Source: UBA6987 sp045617825
GTDB lineage: Bacteria > Bacillota > Clostridia > Lachnospirales > Lachnospiraceae
Length of the DNA stretch: 31,683 nt
Reading direction: 5' to 3'
Assembly: GCA_045617825.1 (NCBI GenBank)
Contig: JAZLJI010000035.1
Span: 1 to 31,683, forward strand
Below the pieces are notes generated by a model, which did not search any database, was not told where the DNA came from, and saw only the letters and a program-made list of their open reading frames with translations. The position numbers and the translations under genes were made by a program. Numbering within the stretch: position 1 is the stretch's first letter; each line of letters starts with the position of its first letter. Positions 8,629 through 16,433 of the stretch are shown one piece after another.

Positions 8629-8853
8629 ATGAGGAATTTACTTGTTGTGCTTCTTACTGTCACAATGTTGTTCTCCATTTCTGCGTATGCCTGTAATGCA
8701 CTCCCTAATGCTTTCAGCCAAATAGCAGATACCGGAATCGCTTAATGTCTGGACGAAAACACCGATGACCTCAATGATGTATATGTAGTTTTGAAAGAGA
8801 TTTCTTACGATCAGGTTCTGTCTGATTTTGCCGACAGGTATCCAGAAGAATAA
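8629..8853 (+). pseudogene. Small secreted-protein ORF interrupted by an in-frame TAA
   Basis: Behind a consensus promoter and a GGAGG box, ATG at 8629 opens a 38-codon frame: a clear signal peptide (MRNLLVVLLTVTMLF then SISAYAC) plus about 16 residues. It ends at TAA 8743-8745. The same frame then stays open for 35 more codons to TAA at 8851-8853, with an acidic, protein-like composition (LDENTDDLNDVYVVLKE, then ISYDQVLSDFADRYPEE). The simplest reading is a 74-residue secreted protein with one nonsense mutation. Alternatives are a genuine 38-residue secreted peptide or a sequencing error. Because the codon is TAA, selenocysteine is excluded. No homologue is recognised. It is followed 12 bases later by the lipoprotein gene, so both are probably co-transcribed. 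Confidence 0.55.
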
Positions 8854-8865
8854 AGGAGAACAACA

Positions 8866-9675
8866 ATGAAAAGAAAATCGGTACAGATCATTCTGACCAT
8901 AATGCTATGGATGTTCTGTCTGGGACTGACCGCCTGCGGAAAGTCGTTCCGTCAGGAAACAGACGGCAGCCACAGTACAGAAGCCGCTGTGAATGATCAG
9001 ACAAAAGCCTCGTCAGATGCCGGTGAAACAGCAGCGGCTGCAGATTCATCTGTTGAGGTTTCGGATATTCCCGAAGCGGAAACGGCAGATACTGCCGTGC
9101 AGACAGAAGAGGACACTTCCTCCGCAGAGGAAACAACTGCTCAAAGTGGGAAGGAAAATGAGACGAACATGACCGAGTCTCACCCGGCCGAGGATCTCTG
9201 CAGTTTTCAGATTGCATGGGTAAGCAGCGGTATTTACCTGGAAGTCGCGCAGAAAGCGTTCCCCGGAGAGGACTTCGATGAACGCATCCGGAAGGAACCG
9301 ACCTTCAAGCTCCCGCATCCGGTCTTCTGTCTGTCAGATCCGACGGAACTGAAGCAGTTTGGCGAGATGTTCGACCATTCTTCCGGGAACTCACGCCGCA
9401 GGAGTCTGAAAGAACTGACAGAAAGCTTCTCCGATGAGGATCTCAGCGAAAAAGTGATTTATGCCATTTATTGCGAAAACGGAGGCGGCCCCCTGTATGA
9501 AGAGGATTACACCGTGAGCATGTCATTTGAAGAGGATGTTCTGCGTTTCCGTGTGGGAATGACAGGATATACCCGTGTAGTGGCGGATGCCGTAATGGCA
9601 AACTGGCTGCTGATCCCCGTGAGCAAGGCTTTGGCGGAACGGGCAGGATCCTTTGAAGCCATACTCGTTTACTGA
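8866..9675 (+). CDS. Lipoprotein of unknown function with acidic Ser/Thr/Glu linker
   Basis: A 269-residue protein with a basic, hydrophobic signal ending LTAC (Cys24), so it should be anchored to the outer face of the membrane. Residues about 30-105 are a low-complexity Ser/Thr/Glu/Ala linker. The C-terminal domain (about 108-269) is mixed alpha/beta, with no recognised motif and no obvious catalytic residues. AAAGGAG precedes the ATG, only 12 bases after the preceding broken ORF, indicating one transcript from the promoter at 8552. Codon use is less GC-biased than in the surrounding minus-strand genes, which, with the opposite orientation, suggests a separately acquired two-gene unit. Its function is unknown. 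Confidence 0.75.
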   Translation: MKRKSVQIILTIMLWMFCLGLTACGKSFRQETDGSHSTEAAVNDQTKASSDAGETAAAADSSVEVSDIPEAETADTAVQTEEDTSSAEETTAQSGKENETNMTESHPAEDLCSFQIAWVSSGIYLEVAQKAFPGEDFDERIRKEPTFKLPHPVFCLSDPTELKQFGEMFDHSSGNSRRRSLKELTESFSDEDLSEKVIYAIYCENGGGPLYEEDYTVSMSFEEDVLRFRVGMTGYTRVVADAVMANWLLIPVSKALAERAGSFEAILVY

Positions 9676-9755
9676 CCGCAGGCATCATAAACCGATAGTC
9701 TGCCGCCTCAGGAAGAAAACACGTTCTGTCAGTATTGCTCCTCAGATAAAAGCAG

Positions 9756-9802
9756 GCAGCCCCCGGATCTCCTTGATGAAATCCGGGAGCTGCTCTTTTT
9801 TT
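9756..9802 (+). terminator. Rho-independent terminator between convergent genes
   Basis: A 13-bp stem with one mismatch (GCAGC.CCCGGAT with ATCCGGG.GCTGC), a 12-base loop and a following T-run at 9794-9802. It ends the plus-strand lipoprotein transcript. The stem could also serve the minus-strand paralog operon ending at 9849, though that side has a weaker U-run. Confidence 0.88.
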
Positions 9803-9848
9803 GTGTTATTCATCCCTCTGCAAAGGTCCGCGGGCCTTGGGAGCAGGC

Positions 9849-11861
9849 TCAGCGGTCAAAGGAGACGGTCTTCAGCTGCGACACGCTGCCGTTTGCCTTG
9901 GCACTGATCGAAAGCGTATAGCTTCCGGCGGGCAGCGCCGTCAGGTCCAGCTCCGCGTTCAGCTCGGAAAGCGTGAAGGACTTGGAGCTCATCACCAGGC
10001 AGTTGTCCGGGTTGTTTAACGGATACTTCGTCACGGACCGCACCGTCTTGCCCGCAGCGTCCTTCACCTCGGCGGTCACCTCGAAGATCCGGTAGTTGCT
10101 GCTTAAGCGTCCGGGCAGGCCGTTGTTCACAAGATCTGCGGCCGTGAAGGGATCGGAGAAGCTGAAGCTCACCGGGCTCGGCACGCCGGCGTCCAGCTGG
10201 GCCGTGGACAGCGGCACGTAGGCGGTGTTGTACAGCTGGATGAAGGTATAGCGGTAATCTACCTTCCAGGTAGACATCACGCCGTTCACGCTGCTGGGAA
10301 CGGAAACGATCTCCGTCACCGTCACGTAGCTGTGGGCACCGTCGATGGTACCATCGGAGAAATAGACCACGTCGGGATAGCCCGTGACCATCCGGCAGTG
10401 GCCTGCCGTGGTATAGGTCAGCACCGCGTCGCCGGGGATGGTTTGGGCGTAGGCCCGGTACATGGTCTGCTTACCGTTCATCTGGATGATCACGTCCGTG
10501 GTCGAGGCGGTCTGCGGCAGCCGGTAGGCGCCGACGGGCACCGTGCCTTGACCCCTGCCGGGGACCATGTATTTGGACCAGACGGCCGAGCAGTCGGTGA
10601 TCACCGTATTCCAGGCGGCCAGGGTCGAGGAGGTGCAGTCCACACCGACGGCATGGTCCTTGTCCGTGGGGCCGGTATATACCCCGCCCTCCAGATGGCT
10701 GCGGAATTCCTCCAGGCAGGAGTCCATCACGTTGGTGTAGGGCAGGCCGCGGTAGGTCTTGCCGGCCGTGAACTCCCGGACCACGGTGAAGGTGGAGGCG
10801 GGCTTCCATTCCACGGCAGCCATGGCCTTCATATAGGCGACGGCCTTCTCCCTGAGCGCGTTCATCTGCCGCTGCGGGGGCTCCGGCAGATCCGCACCGG
10901 CGGAACCTGCGTCGCCGTAGATCTCGAACTCGTACATCCGGATATCGGCCATCATACCGCCGTTGGCGCTCTCGCCCGGGCCCTTGGTATTATCACCGTC
11001 GCCGACAAATACCTCGTCGATGACCAGCTTGACGTAGCGGGCCTTCATGGGCGCCGTAAAGGCGCCGCCGTCAGCCTCGCCGCCCCGGAGCTTCGTGGCA
11101 TACTGCACGGGCTCGGTAAAGGGGGAGCAGTCGATCCCGTCCTTTGCCAGCTCGGTCCAGCTTTGCCCGTCCAGGGAGCCCAGGACGGTCCAGGACTTGT
11201 TGATGCACCACTGATAGGGCCATTCATAATTGTAGATATGATAGCCCGAGATCTCGTAGGCCGCGTCCAGCTCGAAGAGGAAGTAGCCGTTCCTGTCCCA
11301 GTGATAGCGGCAGGAGGTGTTCACGGAGGCCGCGTGGTTCCCGTCGATCAGATTTTCAGCCAGCACGCTGGAGCCATAGGGCTCGTAGGTGGCGGTCACC
11401 TCCGCCCGCAGAGCCAGGTTGCTCAGGCCCTTCGGATCCCACGCCGGCTGAGGGGCCGGTGCCGTAGGGGCTTCGGTGGCCGCCTCGGTGGCCGCTTCGG
11501 TAGCCGCTTCCTTGGTCGCTTCCTCAGTGGCTTTCTCCGTGGCCTTCGTCCCGCTCTCCGTGGGCGCCTCGGCAGTGGCTTTCTCCGTGGCCTCCGTCCC
11601 GCCCTCCGTGGTTTTTTCGGAGGCGGCGGTCGCTTCGGCAGAGGCGTCGGTACTCACCGCGCTTTCCCCGGAGGCTTCCGTTGTGGCTGCCGCAGAGGGC
11701 GCCTCGGCAGAGGCGGCGGTACTCGCCGTACCCTCTCCGGAGGCCTCGGTCTGCCCGGGGGCGGCCGTCGAAGCGGTATTCTGTCTGCCGCAGCCGGCCG
11801 TTGACAGCAGCATGACTGCCGCCAGGATCAGGGCCGGGATTCTTTTATTAAGCTTCTTCAT
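9849..11861 (-). CDS. Paralog 2: lipoprotein with discoidin (F5/8 type C, CBM32-like) domain plus putative Cys-His-Glu peptidase domain
   Basis: A 670-residue lipoprotein, last of three tandem paralogs. Its signal ends TAGC (Cys24). A very long Thr/Glu/Ala/Ser linker (25-135) contains many TEA/ATE repeats. Residues about 145-317 form an inserted beta-sandwich with discoidin landmarks: a LIDGN calcium-loop-like motif near 171, Trp-rich strands, and ARYVKLVI near 274. The family domain then follows, with MNALREKAVAYMK near 333, GVDCTSS with Cys409, AGHCR with His488, VTEI with Glu517, and the beta-rich C-terminal module. Discoidin domains bind glycans or cell surfaces, so this copy is probably targeted to a polymer. 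Its start is nine bases from the previous stop, and the ribosome binding site GAGGAG overlaps that stop codon, so translation is likely coupled. Confidence 0.83.
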   Translation of the reverse strand: MKKLNKRIPALILAAVMLLSTAGCGRQNTASTAAPGQTEASGEGTASTAASAEAPSAAATTEASGESAVSTDASAEATAASEKTTEGGTEATEKATAEAPTESGTKATEKATEEATKEAATEAATEAATEAPTAPAPQPAWDPKGLSNLALRAEVTATYEPYGSSVLAENLIDGNHAASVNTSCRYHWDRNGYFLFELDAAYEISGYHIYNYEWPYQWCINKSWTVLGSLDGQSWTELAKDGIDCSPFTEPVQYATKLRGGEADGGAFTAPMKARYVKLVIDEVFVGDGDNTKGPGESANGGMMADIRMYEFEIYGDAGSAGADLPEPPQRQMNALREKAVAYMKAMAAVEWKPASTFTVVREFTAGKTYRGLPYTNVMDSCLEEFRSHLEGGVYTGPTDKDHAVGVDCTSSTLAAWNTVITDCSAVWSKYMVPGRGQGTVPVGAYRLPQTASTTDVIIQMNGKQTMYRAYAQTIPGDAVLTYTTAGHCRMVTGYPDVVYFSDGTIDGAHSYVTVTEIVSVPSSVNGVMSTWKVDYRYTFIQLYNTAYVPLSTAQLDAGVPSPVSFSFSDPFTAADLVNNGLPGRLSSNYRIFEVTAEVKDAAGKTVRSVTKYPLNNPDNCLVMSSKSFTLSELNAELDLTALPAGSYTLSISAKANGSVSQLKTVSFDR

Positions 11862-11869
11862 ACATCTCC

Positions 11870-13099
11870 TCAGCGGGTGAACTCGATGGTCTTCAGCTCC
11901 GTCAGCGTTTCATTGGCCTTGGCGCTGAGGGTCAGGGTGTATTTGCCGGCGGGAAGGGTGTCCAGGGCCAGAGGGTTCTTCAGGGCCCGCAGGGTGTAGC
12001 TCTTGGAGCTCATCACCAGGCTGTTGTTGGGGTTGTTCTCAGGATATTTGATCACGCAGGCGACCTCTTTGCCGCTCGCGTCCTTCACCACGGCATGGAT
12101 CTCGAAGATCCGGTAGTTGCATTTCAGCAGGCCGGGCAGACCGTCCGCGACGATATCCGCGCCGTCGAATTCCTTGGTAAATTCGTAATTGACCGGCTGC
12201 ACGGTGCCCGCGTCCAGCTCCTCGGTGGAGACCGGGATATAGCCCACGTTGTACAGGGCGTCGAAGCTGTACCGCTGATCCACCCGCCAGGTGGTCTGGA
12301 AGCCGTCACCGCAGTCCTTGAAGCTGGAGGTGATCTCCGTCACCGTCATGTAGCTCTTGGCGCCGTCGATCTCGCCGTTCGGCAGATAGACCACCTCGGG
12401 ATAGTCGGTCACCATCCGGCAGTGGCCGGAGGTCGTGTAGTGGAACAGCGCATCGGCGGGCAGCGCCACGGCGTAGGACTTCAGGATGTCCTGCTTCTCG
12501 TTCATATCGATGATGGTCTTGGTGTTCTGCGGGAATTTCGGCAGGAAATAGGCGCCCACGATCACCGTGCCGTAGCCCTTGCCGGGGACCATGTTGCTGT
12601 TATACACCGCCATGCAGTCGGTGATCACCGTGTTCCAGGAGGCCAGCGTCGAGGAGGAGCAGTCCACGCCCGTGCAGGCATAGGCGCCGGTCGGGCCGGT
12701 ATAGATGCCGTCCTCCACGTGGCTCACGAATTCCTCCAGGCAGGAGTCCATCACGTTGGTATAGGGCAGGCCGCGGTATTTCTTGCCTTCCTCATACTTG
12801 CACTCGATGGAAAACGTCGTCGAGGCGGTCCATTCCACCGCCGACATGGCCTTCATATACGCCACGGCCTTCTCGCGCAGGGCGTTCATCTCCCGCGTCT
12901 TGGGCTCGGGCAGCGTAGGGGGCTCCGTGGGTCCCTCCGTGGTCTGCTCGGTGGGAGCCGCCGTGGGGGCTTCCGTGGTGGCCTCGGTCTGCTCGGGAGC
13001 AGCCGTCGAAGCGGTGTTCTGCCCGCCGCAGCCGGCCAGAGACAGCAGCGTGACCGCCGCCAGGATCATTGCCGAAAGTCTTTGATAACGCTTCTTCAT
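11870..13099 (-). CDS. Paralog 3: secreted lipoprotein with putative Cys-His-Glu peptidase domain
   Basis: A 409-residue lipoprotein, middle gene of the tandem operon. The signal peptide ends LAGC (Cys24), followed by a Thr/Pro/Glu linker to about residue 68. The conserved domain has MNALREKAVAYMK near 71, YRGLPYTNVMDSC, GVDCSSS with Cys147, TDC at 160-162, SGHCR with His226, and VTEI with Glu255; the beta-rich module (about 300-409) ends the protein. It is closest to paralog 4: long stretches of both the 5' linker and the 3' end are nearly identical at DNA level, so one arose from the other by recent duplication. The start lies nine bases after the previous stop; the TAAGGAGG sequence joins stop codon and ribosome binding site. 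Function is unproven. Confidence 0.82.
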   Translation of the reverse strand: MKKRYQRLSAMILAAVTLLSLAGCGGQNTASTAAPEQTEATTEAPTAAPTEQTTEGPTEPPTLPEPKTREMNALREKAVAYMKAMSAVEWTASTTFSIECKYEEGKKYRGLPYTNVMDSCLEEFVSHVEDGIYTGPTGAYACTGVDCSSSTLASWNTVITDCMAVYNSNMVPGKGYGTVIVGAYFLPKFPQNTKTIIDMNEKQDILKSYAVALPADALFHYTTSGHCRMVTDYPEVVYLPNGEIDGAKSYMTVTEITSSFKDCGDGFQTTWRVDQRYSFDALYNVGYIPVSTEELDAGTVQPVNYEFTKEFDGADIVADGLPGLLKCNYRIFEIHAVVKDASGKEVACVIKYPENNPNNSLVMSSKSYTLRALKNPLALDTLPAGKYTLTLSAKANETLTELKTIEFTR

Positions 13100-13108
13100 A
13101 CTTCCTCC

Positions 13109-14347
13109 TTATCGGGTAAATTCGAGAGTCTTCAGCTCCGTCAGAGTATTATTGGCCTTGGCGCTGAGGGTCAGGGTGTATTTGCCGGCGGGAAGGGTAT
13201 CTAACGCCAGCGGCGTCCGCAGGGCCCGCAGAGTGTAGCTCTTGGAGCTCATCACCAGGCTGTTGTTGGGGTTGTTCTCCGGATATTTGATCACGTAAGC
13301 GACCTCCTTGCCGCTTTCGTCCTTCACCTGCGCATGGACCTCGAAGATCCGGTAATTGCATTTCAGCACGCCGGGCAGGCCGTCGGCGACGATATCCACC
13401 CCGTCAAATTCCTTGGAAAATTCGAATTTGACCGGCTGCGCGATGCCGACATCCAGCTCCTCTGTGGACATCGGGATGTAATACTTGCTGTGCAGCGCGT
13501 CGAAGCTGTACTTTTGATCCACCCGCCAGGTGCTCTTGATCCCGTCCCCCAGATCCTTGACGCTGGAGGTGATCTCGGTCACGGTGACGAAGCTCTTGGC
13601 GCCGTCGATCTCACCGTTCGGCAGATAGACCACCTCGGGGAGATCCGAGACCATCCGGCAGTGCCCGGAGGAGGTATAGTTGACCAGCGCGTCGCCCGGC
13701 AGCGTCAGGGCATAGGCCCTGAACATGGTCTGCTGATCGTTCAGATCGATGATGGTCTTGGTGTTCTGCGCGATCCTCGGCAGGAAATAGGAGCCCACCA
13801 TGACCGTGCCGTAGCCCTTGCCGAGGACCATGTTGCTGGTCCAGACCGCCGTACAGTCGGTGATCACCGTATTCCAGGCGGCCAGCGTGGAGGAGGTGCA
13901 GTCCACGCCGACGGCATTCGCCGCGGAGGTCGACCCGGTATAAACGCCGTTCTCCAGATGGCTCAGGAATTCCTCCCGGCTGGAGTCCATCACGTTGGTA
14001 TAGGGCAGGCCGCGGTACTTCTGGCCCTCCTCGAATTTATTCTTGACGGTAAATTCCTTCGCCGGCGTCCACTCCACTGCCGCCATGGACTTCATGTACG
14101 CCACGGCCTGCTCGCGCAGGGCGTTCATCTCCCGCGTCTTCGGCTCGGGCAGTGTGGGAGGCTCCGTGGGCCCCTCCGTGGTCTTCTCGGTGGGCGCCGC
14201 CGTAGGTGCCTCCGTGGCAGCCTCGGTGGAAGCCGCCGCGGAGGCCTCGCCGGAATCCGTCGGGGCGGCATTCTGATTACCGCAGCCCGCCAGAGACAGC
14301 AGCGCCGCCGCCGTCAGGATCAGTGCCAGGATTCTTTTCCTCATCAT
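13109..14347 (-). CDS. Paralog 4: secreted lipoprotein with putative Cys-His-Glu peptidase domain
   Basis: A 412-residue lipoprotein and first gene of the operon. The frame is open further upstream, but the ATG pair at 14347/14344 is chosen because it is followed at once by a signal peptide with LAGC (Cys22), is preceded by AAAGAGG, and lies below the promoter at 14399. The linker (23-70) is Thr/Pro/Glu-rich. The family domain shows MNALREQAVAYMK, YRGLPYTNVMDS, GVDCTSS with Cys150, TDC (163-165), SGHCR with His229, and VTEI with Glu258. C-terminal strands follow to residue 412. The Cys-His distance (79) and His-Glu distance (29) are identical in all four full copies. The extracytoplasmic location, fold and tandem expansion suggest a wall- or host-polymer-directed enzyme; this is inference. 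Confidence 0.82.
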   Translation of the reverse strand: MMRKRILALILTAAALLSLAGCGNQNAAPTDSGEASAAASTEAATEAPTAAPTEKTTEGPTEPPTLPEPKTREMNALREQAVAYMKSMAAVEWTPAKEFTVKNKFEEGQKYRGLPYTNVMDSSREEFLSHLENGVYTGSTSAANAVGVDCTSSTLAAWNTVITDCTAVWTSNMVLGKGYGTVMVGSYFLPRIAQNTKTIIDLNDQQTMFRAYALTLPGDALVNYTSSGHCRMVSDLPEVVYLPNGEIDGAKSFVTVTEITSSVKDLGDGIKSTWRVDQKYSFDALHSKYYIPMSTEELDVGIAQPVKFEFSKEFDGVDIVADGLPGVLKCNYRIFEVHAQVKDESGKEVAYVIKYPENNPNNSLVMSSKSYTLRALRTPLALDTLPAGKYTLTLSAKANNTLTELKTLEFTR

Positions 14348-14398
14348 ATCGTTCCTCTTTATCGTTTGATATCGGGTCTTTTTGCCCTGCATCATAAT

Positions 14399-14430
14399 AG
14401 TATAGCATGCCCCGCCGCATTTGCCTATCC
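14399..14430 (-). promoter_or_regulatory. Promoter of the three-paralog operon
   Basis: On the minus strand GGATAGGCAA (14421-14430), 16 bases, then TATACT (14399-14404) preceded by TGC. The hexamers fit an extended -10 promoter with -35 TAGGCA. The blocks match those of the paralog 1 operon at 8426-8457. Confidence 0.65.
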
Positions 14431-14487
14431 TCTGCCGGAAAATCCCGCTTCCCGATCCGTAAAAGGCCTTCTCATTTTCCCGCGGGG

Positions 14488-14531
14488 AATACAAAAGCCC
14501 GGAGGATCTTCGGGTAAACATCCTCCGGGCT
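14488..14531 (-). terminator. Rho-independent terminator after the EAL gene
   Basis: A perfect 12-bp stem (AGCCCGGAGGAT at 14496-14507 with its complement at 14520-14531) with a 12-base loop. On the minus strand it is followed by TTTGTATT. It lies about 30 bases after the EAL stop codon and insulates the paralog operon promoter. Confidence 0.85.
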
Positions 14532-14561
14532 GTCATCGGCCGCCTGTCACGCGGCCCTGTT

Positions 14562-16433
14562 TTATTTGCCGATGGACCGGCAGACCTCCAGGAATTCCCG
14601 CACCGGCATCGGGCGGTAATAGAAGAAGCCCTGAATGAAGTCCACCTTCTCCTCCCGGAAGGCCCGCTCCTCCTCCGCCGTTTCCACACCCTCGCAGATC
14701 ACCTGCAGCTGCATGCGGTGCGCCATTTCCACGATGGCCCGCACCGCCTGTCTGGCCTTGTCGGAGGTGAAATAGGCCTTGGTCAGCTCCATATCCAGCT
14801 TGATGATGGAGATCGGCATATCCACCACGTACATCAGGTTGGACTGTCCCTGGCCGAAATCGTCCAGAGAAAAGCTGAAGCAGTTCTTCATCAGCGCCTG
14901 CATGTTCTCCAGCAGGATCTTCTTGGAATTGATGGAAACGGTCTCCGTGATCTCCAGATTGATCCGCCGATGATCGATCCCGTAGCTGTCGGCGACCTGC
15001 ATGATCCGGTCGGCCAGCTCGGTGCTTTCGCACTGCACCACCGAAAGGTTGATCTCGATATAGCGGATGCCGTTGTCCGTGATGTCGCTTTCCTTTAACA
15101 GCCGGCAGACCTTTTCGATCACCACCTCGCCGATCTCCCGGATCTGGCCGCTTTCCTCCGCCACCGGGATAAAGGCGTCCGGAAGGATCAGCGAGCCGTC
15201 ACGGCCCCGCATCCGGACCAGCGCCTCCGCCGAGACGATCCGTTCCTCCTGGATCGAGTAGATCGGCTGGTAAAATACCTCGATCCGATCCTCCGCCAGC
15301 GCTTCCCGGATCTCCCGCTTCATCCGGGCCATCGCCCGGTACTTCCGCAGCGCCGAATCGCCGAGCGCGGTGATTTCTCCCGCCGGCGCCAGCTCGCTGC
15401 TGCGGACAAAGGCGAAAAACTGCCGCAGATCCTCCGCGCTCTCGATCCGGTTCAGCTCGGTGAAGAGCATCAGACAGGTCCTGCTCCGGAGCCCGGGCTC
15501 GTCCGGGAGCCCGACCAGGATCTCCCGGGCCGTCTTCCGCAGGGAGACCAGATCCGTATCGAAGACCACCAGCGCCAGATCGGTGTCCTTGAACACCCAT
15601 TTCTTCCCGAGGTGCTCCATCTGACGGATCACGTCTCTCAGGCAGTCCGCCTCATCCGCCCTCTGCTGACCGTTCGCGGCCTCACTGACGAATTCCATCC
15701 TCAGCAGCGGATAGCGCAGCCTTTCCGACATCTGATAATCGATAAATTCCGCCAGGGCGTGGGAATTGAAGCAGCCCAGCGTCCGGTCCATGTTGGCCTC
15801 CGGATTCTCCATCAGGATGAACAGCACCAGATCGCCCACGGCCACGGCAAAGCTCAGCAGCTGCAGCTCGCGGAACAAAAACTGCACAAGGCCGGCGGCC
15901 ACGATCAGCAGCACCCACAGCTGCATGCCGAAGTATTTGCGGCTGTTCATCTTCCTGCGCCAGATCAGACTGCTGCAGACGATCAGCAGGCAGAAAAGGA
16001 TGACGCAGATATGCGCCGCCAGATCGGCGGGCCCGTTGGTATATACCGCGCCGCCGCTGTGAAAGACCTGGATGGGAAGGAAGGCCGAGGCTGCGGAGCC
16101 GGCCAGACTGACGGCGGCCGTCAGCCCGATCAGCAGCCGGTAGGTCCGGCGGGGCAGCACCGCGTCCATCATATAGGCATAGGTGATCCAGCCGGTCCAG
16201 ACCAGACTGACCAGATAGCCCCGGCAGAGGATGCCGCTGAGCGGCGTTTCGATCCCGCCCGCACGGCTGAGGAGGATGACGGAGGCCATGTTCATGCCCA
16301 GACAGACGGCGCTGACGCAGAGGACCAGGCGGAACAGCCGCTGCCGCTGCAGTCCCAGGCTCTTCTGGGTGACCATCAGGATAAACAGGAGGCCGATGAC
16401 GATCAGCCCGCAAAGCTGTACCTTATCGTTCAT
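14562..16433 (-). CDS. Membrane c-di-GMP phosphodiesterase: 7-TM sensor, degenerate GGDEF-like region, EAL domain
   Basis: A 623-residue protein. About seven hydrophobic helices occupy residues 7-208. Residues about 215-345 have the size of a GGDEF domain but no GGDEF motif. Residues about 370-620 form an EAL domain that keeps the catalytic set: EAL (403-405), Asn462 in INLS, Glu494 in LEITET, Asp524-Asp525 in DDFG, Lys545 in IKLD, Glu581 in EGVET and Gln601. It should hydrolyse c-di-GMP to pGpG at the membrane. The start at 16433 is chosen because AAGGAGGAGG precedes it and because it overlaps the end of the M81 peptidase gene by 11 bases, indicating a translationally coupled operon. The signal sensed by the membrane part is unknown. 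Confidence 0.87.
   Translation of the reverse strand: MNDKVQLCGLIVIGLLFILMVTQKSLGLQRQRLFRLVLCVSAVCLGMNMASVILLSRAGGIETPLSGILCRGYLVSLVWTGWITYAYMMDAVLPRRTYRLLIGLTAAVSLAGSAASAFLPIQVFHSGGAVYTNGPADLAAHICVILFCLLIVCSSLIWRRKMNSRKYFGMQLWVLLIVAAGLVQFLFRELQLLSFAVAVGDLVLFILMENPEANMDRTLGCFNSHALAEFIDYQMSERLRYPLLRMEFVSEAANGQQRADEADCLRDVIRQMEHLGKKWVFKDTDLALVVFDTDLVSLRKTAREILVGLPDEPGLRSRTCLMLFTELNRIESAEDLRQFFAFVRSSELAPAGEITALGDSALRKYRAMARMKREIREALAEDRIEVFYQPIYSIQEERIVSAEALVRMRGRDGSLILPDAFIPVAEESGQIREIGEVVIEKVCRLLKESDITDNGIRYIEINLSVVQCESTELADRIMQVADSYGIDHRRINLEITETVSINSKKILLENMQALMKNCFSFSLDDFGQGQSNLMYVVDMPISIIKLDMELTKAYFTSDKARQAVRAIVEMAHRMQLQVICEGVETAEEERAFREEKVDFIQGFFYYRPMPVREFLEVCRSIGK

Noticed and set aside
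14348..14689. N-terminal extension of paralog 4
   Set aside because: The extension crosses the promoter and the EAL terminator and would bury the signal peptide inside the protein.
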